A DNA stretch of 64,000 nt. Source: Pelomyxa schiedti (taxonomy: Eukaryota; Evosea; Pelobiontida; Pelomyxidae). The notes beneath the pieces are model-generated. The model ran no database searches. It was not told the DNA's origin and worked only from the letters and a program-made list of their open reading frames with translations. The position numbers and the translations under genes were made by a program. The stretch spans positions 248,001-312,000 of the forward strand of contig JAHLWZ010000790.1 in the NCBI GenBank assembly GCA_020536535.1, in the 5' to 3' direction. Below, piece after piece: positions 35,026-48,300 of this stretch (position 1 is the stretch's first letter; every line of letters starts with the position of its first letter).

Positions 35026-36133
35026 TCACACCAAATCGCCCTCTTCGCAATCATTGAAGTCCCAGTGCCTTTGTTCACCCCCAGGAAGGAAATCACTGCA
35101 GCCATTCTTCTCCAACACCCACGAGTTTGACTTTCCAAACAGAACATGTGACACACTGCAGACTCCACAATGCACAGGGCACACCTGATGCACAGCGGCC
35201 CTCACAGCAGCTATTACAGTGGCCGCATGCCCAACAAACATGACAGACTTGCCTTCACATCCACACCCGCAAAGCCTGGATGAAAAGCCATGCTTTGAGC
35301 TGACACTTGCGGCCGGTGTTCCCTTGGGGCAAAGTACATTGTAGTGGCGTAGTATCTCGGCCACCAAATGGGCACAGCGGTCGTGGAGTTGCTGCACAGT
35401 CTCGGGTGTTGTGGGAACGCGGACAAGTGTGGTGTATGACAGGTCTAGGGCCCCGGGGAATTCTTTATCCAACAACTCCACACTGGGAACCTCTAGTGCT
35501 GGCCATTCACACAGTCCCTCCTCTATCTTGATTTTCAGACCCAATGGCTTTTTCCCAAGTTAGACACATAGTAATAAATATTGCAACCCAGAATGAAATA
35601 AATAACAATAAGAGAATATATCGAGATACCGGGCGGGAAAAAAAAAAAAAACAAAAAACAAAAAAATAAAAACACACCCTGGCAACTTCTAGAGCGGTTC
35701 GAACGCACCTGACGAAAGGAGAACATAGGATGAACCCCACGGTGGGCACGCCAGACCGAGGCGTGTCCCTCACGAACGCCGACATCATCGCAGCTTGCTG
35801 TATTCCATGCTCGGAAAGTGGGGGATCGTACGCCCGTTCCGGGGACGGGGGCACCCACTCCTCAACAAAGTCCTGCCTTGTTGTTGTTGTTGTGTTTGTT
35901 TGGTATCGTGGTTTGTTGACGAAGGAGCTAACCTCTCGCCGTGCCGCACGAAAACGAGATCCGGCAGGTGGAACATCATTTGTTGGGATGAGATGGAGTG
36001 ATTTGACAGTGTGGGTGGAACCTGGAGGATGTGGTAGCAACGAAACGATATTCATGGCCTTGGCAACCTGATCTAAGGGTTCCTTTGAGAAGGCAAGGAA
36101 GAACCTCCCTTCAACTGTGTTGTCCATCATCAA
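35026..36133 (-). CDS. Histidine phosphatase, UBASH3/TULA-type
   Basis: Phosphoglycerate-mutase-like domain. The RHG motif is FHLPDLVFVRHGER near 35975-35935. A 56-bp intron then joins it in frame to QDFVEEWVPPSPERAYDPPL. Also visible are the second arginine region SPFVRCVRTALEVAR, GLCEWPALEVPS, and the second catalytic histidine in FVGHAATVIAA near 35235-35200. The spacing GER...YDPPLSEHG...GL-EW...GHAA is that of UBASH3/TULA and related eukaryotic enzymes, which act on phosphotyrosine or small phosphates. No UBA or SH3 domain is visible, so only the catalytic domain is shared. The N-terminal part (MDNTVEGRFFLAFSKEPLDQ, from 36133) is in another frame and needs one more small intron. The substrate is unknown. 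Confidence 0.72.
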
Positions 36134-36236
36134 TCTGGCATTCAGCGAAAGTCAAGTTCGGAGTTTGATCATTTTTCGGTACTTGCATTAGAGACGAAGC
36201 AGGGAACGCGGGTCGTTGGTGGATAACTTCGCAATA

Positions 36237-38620
36237 ATGAGTGGCCTGCTGGGATTGGTGAGATCGACTTTCTCGGCGGATATTGTGCGGTTCAGGGATG
36301 GCAAGTTCGATCTAGACTTGACTTACATAACAAATGACATGAGGGTAATTGGTATGGCCTCTCTTCCGGGTTTTTGGTTTTTTTTATTTCTTTGAAGCTA
36401 TGGGATTTCCTGCTGATGGAATCGAGAGTGCATTTCGCAATAACATATTTGAACTGAGTAAGATGCTCAAGGTACCAAATACCAATTTGAATTATATCTT
36501 CTATCTGTACACCTTAAGCAAGAACATCCACAGGAAAGACATGGAGCCCACTTCATGATATGGAATTTAAGTGGGCGCAAGTATGACTATGACCTGTTTG
36601 ACAACCAGGTTCTCCTTTCCCTTGCAAGTCAACTGTCTCAGTGCAGAATTTATCAAAGATTCTTGAATTCCCCTTCCCTGATCACCACAATCCACCACTG
36701 GAAAAACTTTTCAAAATTGTCAAGAGTATGGATTCTTGGATCAAAGCTGACTATCAAAATACTTGTGTAGTGCATTGCTTGGTATATTTAGAGTACACCT
36801 TCTTCCTATTAGGTCATTTTTCACTAGGCAGGAAGAGGAAGGACTGGTACTGTCATAAGTTGTTACCTTAACTACTCCGGGATGTTCACCAATGCTGTGG
36901 ACGCACTAGCTTATTTTGGAAAGAAACGATCCATGACTGAAACGGGTGTTTCTCAGCCATCTCAAATCAGGTAGGAAGACCTCATTCACGTTGCACTTAT
37001 ACGAAGAAGATATGTGGAGTACTTCACACACTGCCTCAAGGGCTTCATGCCATTTCCTCGTAAAAAAATCCTCAGGATGGTGAAATTTGGACCCCTTCCT
37101 CCTTTTCTCTGCACTCAGCCTCTGCCAGTCATAGATGTAGTTTTACTTTAGAGGAATGGTTGTATTTTGAATACCTTATACCAGATTTATGATATGTCAA
37201 CATATCCAGCTCGTCTTTTAAGATCTACAAGCAGTCTTGCGAGTAATAGTGCCACGTAAATTTCCCATTTTCTTTTCCTTTTTCACCTCCTGTAGTTCAG
37301 AAATTTTCTCGTTCACCAACGGGAAATTGATCTTTCGACTCAATGATGTTGTTCAAGGGGATGTTATGGTCACTTTATCTAGTCCTACTTGGTTTGGAGC
37401 TGTACGATTTACACATACTCACCACTACTAGGAGCGGACAACTAAAGGTTGTAGCTAGATCATCTTTCAATACATTCTTTGTAGAGCCAAGTAGACTGAA
37501 ATATACCAAACCTGAAATCGACAAAGCAAATGTAGACAAACGGTAAATGTCTCTCCTGACCGTTGTGTGTCTAATACAACACAGATTTACTTCTGATTTT
37601 TCACTTGTTCTAAAATTTGATCCACGTGCAACTGAAGGGGTACATTCTGATCCAGATTTCTGCGCGTTTTTCACAGACTTCATCAAAGTGGTAAAGGCCT
37701 TTATCTCTATTGCCCAATAAAAACTGCAAGTACATTTCTAAACAATGTATTTGATTTCCCACAAACAGGGGCGCATGAACCTCACCAACCACAAACTACT
37801 GAACCCATCAGAGGACGAGAGGCTCCTCCCAGTCCTCTCATCCACCCCACCATCCCCTCAGCTCAGCAAGCCATCACGTCCACCCCCCATGCCTCGCCCA
37901 AGCCACCCTGCATCTGTCCCGCCGTCCACCTCCCCGCCTCACCCGCCATTCACTGTTCTGACTCAGTCGGCCTCTTTCTCAACACTGCCCACCACAGTAG
38001 TATCATCGACGACCTCCTCATCCCAATCCGCAGCCACCGTTCCCATTCCAGCCTTGCATGCTTCAGCGCCGCTCATATTCTCATCCCGTACTCCCAGCCC
38101 CCCGCAAAACATTCCACCACAACCGCCACAACAACAACAAATCACCTCCTCAACACCCTCAATCGAAACTCTACAAACCAACCCAATTCCCATCATTTTG
38201 ACTCCCTCATCTTCCCCATCACCATTAATTGAGCCCAGTGCAACCACTCCACCACCCTACTCCTCCGAATCCCCTACCACATCCAACACCATACTTCTCT
38301 CAACCACTCCCAATAATAACAGCACCACTACAATCACAGTCACAAAAACATCCTCGTCCCCTCCCGTCACCATCATTGACAACACAGAATCCATAACAGA
38401 GTCCATATCCACACCACTACCACACAGCCCAGAGCCAGTCCACTCCCTACACACAAGCTCAGCCGGTGAGAGCAGGTTGCACTGGAGCTGGTCATCAGCT
38501 CAGATGAACAACACACTACAGTTGAAAGAGAAGAGACTGAGCTCACATAAGGTGAAGTCTGGGCCTGCAATTACACAACCATTGGTAGAGCCCAATACTG
38601 GGACTGGAGAGGATTTGTAA
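36237..38620 (+). CDS. PTEN: PTEN-type phosphoinositide phosphatase
   Basis: Multi-exon gene starting MSGLLGLVRS. The phosphatase domain shows FDLDLTYITNDM, AMGFPADGIESAFRNNI, KYDYDLFDNQ, FPDHHNPPLEKLFKIVKSMD, and the split P-loop CVVHCL + AGRGRTGT (Cys at 36776-36778, intron 36782-36827). It continues with VISCYLNYSGMFTNAVDALA and FGKKRSMTETGVSQPSQIR. A C2-type region follows to about 37680, ending TFFVEPSRLKYTKPEIDKAN and NVDKR + FTSDFSLVLKFDP. PTEN converts PI(3,4,5)P3 to PI(4,5)P2. The last exon adds a 270-residue Pro/Ser/Thr-rich tail absent from animal PTEN. The P-loop has Leu and Arg where human PTEN has Lys125 and Lys128. The stop lies 48 bp from the converging lyase gene. Confidence 0.9.
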
Positions 38621-38668
38621 AATGAATTTTGTTTATTATTTTTTCCTCTTTCTCTTTGAATTTGTGGG

Positions 38669-40518
<1,850 letters not shown>

Positions 40519-40760
40519 GTCGTTTTGGTTTTTGAAAGAGATTCCGGGAACCGCGATAAGCATCCGAGGAACCAAGTGGCACTCAGAGAATCGATTACGG
40601 GAATCCCCTCTGATAGGAAGGTGCGGACTTGGATTTCGGTCCTGAGGTAACTTGTTGGTCCATACCACGAAACTCCTTGATGTGCCTCTAATCAGGCCCT
40701 TATAAGTTCGAATGATCTCAAAAAACATAACCAAAAAAGAAGCCCAAGACAGTGAAAAAA

Positions 40761-42742
40761 ATGTCGGCACAGCCACCGACCACCACGACCGCAGCAGCTA
40801 CATCCTCAGTGAGTGACACAAGATCTGGGTGGAACTCGTGTTCATGTGCCTGGCACCTGGTACGCATCCCGCCGTTACTGCTGCCACCCGGATCTGCGAC
40901 AGTCGGCGGTGTTAACAATGGTGGCGGTGTTGGCGGCGGCGGCGAGGGGAACGTCGCGCCGTGCGAAGTGCCTGCGATGATACACCTCGCGAATGGCGAC
41001 GTCACTGTGGGCAGGCTGGTGACGAACACTGTCATGATTAACAGCCCCGTCATTTCTCGAAACCACGCGATTTTCCGCCCTGTGGTACTTATTCCGTACA
41101 TAACTTTTTTTTCCCCTTCTGCAGTTCTTTCTTTGTTTAACAAGCCTCTTGTGCTTCCTCTTAGCCGAGTGCTGATGGTACAATCACTTGGAGAGTAACT
41201 GACCTCAAAAGTTCGAACGGCATTCATGTCAATGAGACGAAGATCGCTAAAGAGACGCCACTTCACGCCGGGGATGTTGTAGCTCTTGGAATGGATGATC
41301 AGTACAAGTATCGGCTTACCAGAAGGCCTAGTTCAGCAGTTATTTCCTCTGCAGCTGTTCCTCATTCAGGTGAAGCTGTGGGCACTGATAATGAAGGTAC
41401 AACACTGTATGCTGATTCCCATTAACCGTTTACAAGATGCCAAACCACATCAACCTGTAACCAAAAGACCTCGATGTCAAGTTTTGAACGAGGCACCACC
41501 TCTACAACACCCCCAAAACTACCAACAGCAACCCCCACCGCAACCAGCATTTCCACCCCTCCAGCGAGTATATTTCCCACCTCCACAACCTTCACCTTCA
41601 CCACTCGTACAACCTACACCTCCGACTAATACGTTCAAAATAGCACCACCAGCATTCTGGGTACCCCCCAAAGATCCCCCTCTACCATACCACCCCCCAA
41701 GAGAACCAATTGTTCCCCCACCTATTTCCACTACACCCATGAATAGTTTACCTCCAGTTTTCAGCACCATAAATTGTATACCTTCTACGTCCACACCTAA
41801 ACCTGACGTTCCTATGCCAGTAGCACAACCTTCCACACACTCCGCTTGTGCACCTCAATCTTCATCAAATCATACATCCACATTGCCAAACGCTGTCCAA
41901 GAAGAGTTTACATGTACAATCTGCCAGCAAATTTTCGATGATCCCTGCACTCTCGAGTGTGGTCATAGGTAAGACGTTTCTAACTTTTGTACATATGAAG
42001 TCTTTCGCTGGTTCTCATAACTAATAGCTTTTGCATGAAATGCATCACCACATGGAAAAGAAAGCAGCCACTGTGTCCCATGTGCAGAACCAAAGTAGTT
42101 ACAGCACACCATTTGAAATACTCACTACAAACTAGATAACAACGAAACTTAGGCAAACAATTGCCCTTAAGAATACTATTGAGCTTCTAAGAAAAACAGG
42201 CCAACTCCCACGTATTTCTTACATAAGATTGGCAGTCGAATTTACCTGCACAATAGCAAAAAATGAACCTGCTACAACGTGGGAATTTTCTCTTGAAAGT
42301 CCTTATACAAAACCAAGCATGGTGAAAGGCACCATTGTTTTTGGGGAACCTCACAATCCTCTCCCACTTCGTATTGTTTTGGATAACCGAGTTGCTACTG
42401 CATCACTTCTTACGTAAATTGCATTCATCTCAAGTAAAGAATTAATCAGCTGTCAAGTTACTTTCAACAAGTGCTTGGGCAGGCCACGCAAAAATTATCT
42501 GTCTGGAATCTACTTCCACTGACTGCCCCAGAGGAGGAGCATTTCCAGGATTTAATGGCATATTACTGTTCTCTAAACAGGTACTTCACACGTGGCTCTT
42601 GCCTTTTTTTAAAAAAAACCAAACAACCAGGTCGGCGTGTGTCAAAATTCTACAAACGGACTTTTATGTTGTACCGTTCTTGGACCTGGGAAATGATTGG
42701 TACAAGTTCTTTGTTTCTCTGGACCAGAGGTGGTTGTGCTAA
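40761..42742 (+). CDS. FHA-RING E3 ubiquitin ligase
   Basis: The ATG at 40761 (MSAQPPTTTT) opens a first exon with a Gly-rich loop. An FHA domain spans about 40980-41310: HLANGDVTVGRL, NSPVISRNHAIFRP, then after an intron ITWRVTDLKSSNGIHVNETK and HAGDVVALG. FHA binds phosphothreonine. A Pro-rich linker follows (41440-41830). The C3HC4 RING is at about 41905-42110 (FTCTICQQIFDDPCTLECGH, then FCMKCITTWKRKQPLCPMC). FHA plus RING is the plan of RNF8 and CHFR; the POPZ zinc finger of CHFR is not seen. A C-terminal beta-rich domain of unknown type follows (AVEFTCTIAKNEPATTWEFS). The end at 42742 is the best frame but is not certain. Confidence 0.75.
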
Positions 42743-42937
42743 TCTTTTTATCGCACCTGACCTTCTCACAAAAACTAAAGACTGGAGAAGTTCCGCGCTC
42801 CTGCTATCTTCCTCTTTGTGATAAGCCCAGCAACCCCGTGATACTCGCCCTAAAACCAAGACACACATTAATAAAGAAGAATCCTTCCTTCTCTTTGCCT
42901 TATATTTCTTGTTCCTATTTTCTGGTATGTCACAGTG

Positions 42938-44131
42938 TCAATCAAACATAGCTACAGCCCCACCGAGAGGAATGACGTTAAGCAGAACCAGACATGGTGG
43001 CACACAGTGCACACCCACAGACCAAACTCCCAGAGCGGCTTCGCAGCCAACCTTTGACACACCCACATCACCCTTTCCCCTCTGCTGAGCCGGTTCAGGG
43101 TCCCCGGTATTTAGCAGGAGAACCAGCCGGTTTGGTTCTGGCAGGCAAGCGTAGGCAATGTGGTACTTGGTCCAGTCGATTCCAGGCAGCCTGTGGAGCG
43201 CCAGCTTCCATTGGAGGGACTCGGTGTTGCCTAGGTGGTGCAGGAAGAAGCAGCCGGGAGTTTTGGTGCAGGAAAGCAGCAGCCTCCCGCGGCACCCCCT
43301 GATGCTATCATCTTCTTCTTCGTGGGAGGAATGGGGGTGGAGCTTGGAAGAAGAATCCCATAGGAGGAGAGGAGAGGTGGAAGACAGGGACGGCGGGGTG
43401 GTTGTGACAAAGTCCCACAGATGTAAGCTGCCTTTTTCTATCAGCAGGAGGTGTTTGGGTTCCAGGAGGGAGAAAGCAGAGAGTGGCCTCGAGCTGCGGA
43501 TGTGCCAGAGTGGGTTGGCCTCTCCTTCCTCGCTCAGGTCAATGCACACAACGCCGATTTTGGAGAGTACAAGGCATTGGGAGTTGCGGCACAGTAATAG
43601 TTGTTGTATGGTACTACTAGAGGAAGAAGGCACCTCGATGCTCTTTGATACTTTTGGATTCTTGAGGCGGCACCATGTCAGCTGAGCCCCGCTCTTACAG
43701 CATAATACTGTGTCCTGGTTGCAAGCCAGCAGGAGTATTGTGTGTGCTTTGATCAATTCTACATATGCTCCGCTCGAGGTGTTCAGTGCTCCTACGGAAT
43801 TCATGGAGCCAGCATGTACAATCAATGTTTGTTCATTGAGGAATCTGGCAAGAGAAATTTTCCCAAGTTGTGGAACGTGCACGACATGCACTATTCTGCA
43901 TTGTGCTATGTTCAGTATCTGTATACTTGTGCCTTTGTGTGTGTGGACAAGAACTGCCACAAGTGAACTGGGCAGATAAAAATAGATTCTACGGAGATCA
44001 TTCTGTGTTAGGTGTTGCACGGGACTTGATGCACCAATTCGTGGATGGAGACCCAATGCCAAAGTTTTAATTTCTTCAGTACCATGTGAAATGGGAAGTG
44101 GGTAATAGAGGGGTGTACTCTGACGAGACAT
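42938..44131 (-). CDS. Intronless protein, possible beta-propeller
   Basis: A single open frame of 397 codons, MSRQSTPLYYPLPI to VAMFD, with no intron needed. This is unusual here. Repeating beta-strand patterns (SIQILNIAQCRIVHVVHV; RNSQCLVLSKIGVVCIDL; EKGSLHLWDFVTT) with one WD-like end (LHLWDF) suggest a degenerate beta-propeller of WD40 or similar type. I cannot name a family. It lies 41 bp downstream of the preceding same-strand gene and converges on the FHA-RING gene. Confidence 0.6.
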   Translation of the reverse strand: MSRQSTPLYYPLPISHGTEEIKTLALGLHPRIGASSPVQHLTQNDLRRIYFYLPSSLVAVLVHTHKGTSIQILNIAQCRIVHVVHVPQLGKISLARFLNEQTLIVHAGSMNSVGALNTSSGAYVELIKAHTILLLACNQDTVLCCKSGAQLTWCRLKNPKVSKSIEVPSSSSSTIQQLLLCRNSQCLVLSKIGVVCIDLSEEGEANPLWHIRSSRPLSAFSLLEPKHLLLIEKGSLHLWDFVTTTPPSLSSTSPLLLWDSSSKLHPHSSHEEEDDSIRGCRGRLLLSCTKTPGCFFLHHLGNTESLQWKLALHRLPGIDWTKYHIAYACLPEPNRLVLLLNTGDPEPAQQRGKGDVGVSKVGCEAALGVWSVGVHCVPPCLVLLNVIPLGGAVAMFD

Positions 44132-44171
44132 TATGTTCCTTATCTATAGTTAGAAGAGTAAGAGTTAAGGC

Positions 44172-44762
44172 TCAAGCTTCTGGGCATTCTACGCACACAA
44201 TCGGGTAAGGGACAAGTTTTTCCTGTAGGAAATGTGTCTTTGTTTGCAAGCCAAAAATAATATGGCCTGTTAAACCGCAGTGGCTGTGGGTGGCTGGAGT
44301 TTGACAGAATTGCAACAACACAGAACTGGCCAACTGAAAGTAGCTGTTAAGCACCAGTTAGGCAGAGAAGGAAATTGGTGTTGACTGGGTACCACATATC
44401 CTAATACAGAATTCAAAAAAGTTCGATGTATGTTTCTCCCTTGAATAAATAAATAAATAAATTAAAAAAAAACCCCCAGTCAGTACAATCACAGTGTTGT
44501 GGGAAGTACATACCATTTAACGACGAAATGCCACTGGGCCAATTATATTCCCACGCATAGAACATGACATCCTACGGAATCATTTAACGAGAGAATAAAA
44601 GCACTGCGCACTTGTCACATGGCACGGTCTCAAAAAACACGCGTATAGAACCTGAGCGACACTGTACGAGTACGCAGACATAAGAGCTGTGAAGTCGTCA
44701 TCTGCCACACCTCGTGTGGAGTAGAGCCCCTGAGTCCTCATCGTGACCTCGACCAGCTCCAT
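44172..44762 (-). CDS. Small hypothetical protein
   Basis: Start MELVEVTMRTQGLY at 44762. A splice joins MSAYSYSVAQ to DVMFYAWEYNWPSGISSLN. After an intron holding a TAAA microsatellite come YVVPSQHQFPSLPNW and LASSVLLQFCQTPATHS, ending ECPEA at 44172. The product is about 110-130 residues with no recognised domain. The 5' half is helical and the 3' half is Cys/His-containing. Confidence 0.4.
44445..44463. repeat. TAAA microsatellite
   Basis: About four and a half copies of a TAAA tetranucleotide, followed by an A-run, inside an intron of the small minus-strand gene. Confidence 0.7.
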
Positions 44763-44962
44763 CCTTAAATCAACGAAAGTTGGTTGTTGAGCCAGAGGAC
44801 AAAACGGAAGTCACCCCTTTTCCAGCATGGTGGAGAGGAGTGAGCCTGACAGCAACAACCCCACCTCTGCCTCTTTCAGCTGGATGGTTTTATTCTCAGC
44901 GGGACTGAAGCAGCAAGCAGAACTGTGTCGCAATTTTCTGCTCAACAGGAAAAACCGGCGAA

Positions 44963-45278
44963 ATGAGTAACGCCGAAACCAGCGCGGCCACGGCCAACGA
45001 GACGGGGTCGCCGTCTACGCCGAACTCGGACGCGTCACACACCAGCAGGAAGCACAGGCACTCCACGTCTCCACATCGGCACCGCCACTCGCCCTCCCCC
45101 CCGTCAGCCACAACCACGACCAGCACAGCGCAAGACGACGAGGCCACCGCCGCAGCAGCAGCTGTGGCTCTGACCCTGACCCTGGGCGACGCCGCGCAGC
45201 CGAAGATATCGACGGCAGCGGCCACAGACGACACAGCCACCACCACCACAAACACGGGGGCAGCGGCGTCGTCTCCGC

Positions 45279-45324
<46 letters not shown>

Positions 45325-48300
45325 GCACCGGCACCGGCACAGCCACCACCACAAACACAGCGGGAACCAGGAGGGCGAGGGACTGGTTGGGGAAGAGAAA
45401 AACAGCAGCGGGGCAGGGGCAGGGGCTGGGACTGGGACTGGGACTGGAACTGGGACGGGGGCAGAGGAGCCCGCCGCTGGGCCTGGGGGGGTGAAGAAGG
45501 TGGATGGGGGGAGGCAATCTCCTTCTCATGGTAATGCGAATTCCGCGACAGAGGCTTCTTCTGTCTCTGGCGTTGTTTTGTCATCGGCGAGTGCTGCATC
45601 TGCTCCCGCGCCACAATCTACGACTCCGACTCCGACTCCGGCCACTGCTTCTGCTGCTTCATCACCTACGCCTGATCGCATAGCAGATTCAGACAGCAAG
45701 GCAGGCGTTGCTTGTGATAGCCCAAAGTCGAAATCTTCCACCAAGAGTAGCAGCGCTGATTTGGCGAAGTCTTCCCCAGTGGCTTCACCTGCAGTATCAC
45801 CCAAAGCAAATAATGGGACAGCCTCTAAGGCTCACTCGGCTGCTGCCCTGAAGTCTCCCGTTGTACCTCGCATTGAGACACTCAGTGGGGCCTTTACTGT
45901 CACAGTTGTTGAAGCCCGCGACCTAGGAATACTCACGAGAAAACCTGTCACTGGTTCGAGTAGCCCCGCCCAAAAATTTAGTGCCTTCTGTGATGTTCTC
46001 CTTCTTGACGAAAAAGGGTGCAAAATTAGAAAGAAATCAACGAAAGTCAACAAGGTACATGGTACCACAACACATTGATACTTACCTCTAAAGTCCGCGA
46101 CCCCAAATTGGTCTGAAACGGTATCTTTTGCTGTACATGGCTCTGCAGAAGCTGGTATTTCTGTTGTGTGCTGGGATCACCACAACTTTCACAGAAACAA
46201 TAATATTGGCATTGTTACCCTCAAATTTTCGATAGCAAAGTGACTTCTATTTTAGCTTCGATTAATGTACTCATTCATACAAAAATAGGCTAATTGGGAG
46301 CCCAATTGATAATTGGTTTCAATTAAAATCTAGACAAGATCTCACTGCTGTGAATGGAGAAGTCCACCTTTTAATCAAATTTACACCACGTGCAGTGAAG
46401 TCCTCAAGCACAACACCCACTCCAGTAAGTACTTCTTCAACAACTGCTTCATCCATTCCGAACCACACACCAGAGCAAGGCAGGCCCTCTGAGCATTGCT
46501 CAGGTTGGAAACCTTTACCTCTTTTGTTTTAGTATTCTTCTAATGAGAGAAAGCTCTCAAGGCATCATCACATTGGGCTGCAAAAGACCATCAATTACAG
46601 GTATTTTTTCTCGTTGTACTCTCTTTTTTTAATATTCCAGCCAGGATTCTCCCTTTGTTGTCGTTGATGAAGATGAAGTGACAGAAGATGACGATGAGGA
46701 GAATGGCACTGAATTTCAGCCGTCCTTGACCTCACCAACCACAACCACTGCAGCTTCCATTCCAACCCAACCTCAGCGTACTTCTGTTGTCCCAATATTA
46801 CGTCAGCAGATGTCAGAGATTTCAGAGATTAGCCGCAAAACCAAGAATTCGTTAATAAAGGGAATTGAGAGGGAAGACCAGAACATTGTACTCACTTTGG
46901 GTTTGCCAGGTCAGTTTATTTCCACCAGTAGCACATCTCACTATTCAACTAGGGACAAAGGTCTCTGAATCAGCAACTATAATTATACCTGATGACTTTC
47001 CAAAGGGTGAGTGTTATTTATTTGGCTCCGATGGTTGCAAGTAAGAACAGCAAGCGCGCAACAACAGCTAATTTCCTCTAAGGTCCCTTGGTTCCGGGAG
47101 TCTCTTTGTGATACTTAACAGAATTCTCCATGTTTGGGCAAGGGTAAGCACTATGACCACTGCTTCTTTCTCGTAACACCATCAGGCAAATGGAGTGGAG
47201 CCATCACCTATGTTTTCCTCGCAAGCGTCATTAAAACTCTCTGTACTTAACCTGAAAGACTCTGTAGATATGGGGGCTGGTATCTAGTTTGGTTTGCTAC
47301 ATTGATCTAATACTCTCAGTTGAGGGTGTTTCATATGATGAAATTTTCGCTGAAGAATCTTTCCAAGATGCCCTAGACTATCTTGCTTTGGTGGAGCATT
47401 CTCTCCCAGCATCCATCACTTTTGCTTCCCATGTTATTGACACTTCAATCTTTGGTATGCTTAGTCTTTCTTCCATAGTTTCTCCCGCAAACATCACTGA
47501 AGTTAGGTGTGGATTTGATCCATCTTTTCTTGACCACTCTACTGCCAGTGCTTGGGGGATCATCTATTCTAAACTAATTGTTATTGAACTACAACTTCAA
47601 CCTCCGCTGTACTTTAACACCACTGCAGTTCCACGCTATCAAGTTGCGTTAGCATAGTCTTTCACTCTGGACTTACTTCATTTAGGAGTACCAATCGTCA
47701 CTGGCCAACAAATCAGCCTCCAGAATTGATGATGTTTGCAGTTTTGGTCTAAAATGGTGTGCGGAAGCATCACTCATCCCTCTATGAACTAATTCATCTT
47801 AGGTTCTTGCACAACAGACTCGAAGCTTTCTTCGTGAGCCCAAACTGGCCCACAAGCAAGAGACCAACATTTTTTGTTGATTTAGTGGAATTTTGTACTG
47901 ATAAGATTAAGAATTGTATGTATCCTTTCAGTTGTAACTTTCTTACAGAATGGAAGGTACTGAGAATTGCATGATATGTAACAAGCCTTTACCAATGCAA
48001 ATGTTAAAACCATCTGTATGTAGTAGCAATTTGTATGTAAACGTTGTAACACATCATGGGAGTGGGATGGAGGTGGCATGTAAATTCTTTCCATTTCTCA
48101 AAGTCGTTAGATGCACTTTCAGCCACATGCAGTACGGTCTGGGTGAGGACTGTGCTGCTGAAGTAAAGTAGCAATGCACTTTTCAACCTTTAACCGTTGC
48201 TTTCAGATACAGCACCATCCAGTAGAAACTGATCTACTAATAACCCTCACTTCGGCTGTTGCCATGGGCAGCGATCCAAAGGTTGTATAAGAGGATGTGC

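Noticed and set aside
35698-35712. GGTTCGAAC resembling a tRNA T-loop.
   Set aside because: It lies inside the histidine-phosphatase coding exon, and no cloverleaf can be formed around it.
44896-45804. Several long minus-strand frames rich in Arg/Pro/Ala opposite the C2-PARP first exon.
   Set aside because: They arise from the complement of GC-rich repeats. The plus frame leads into a real C2 domain and the minus frames hold no domain.
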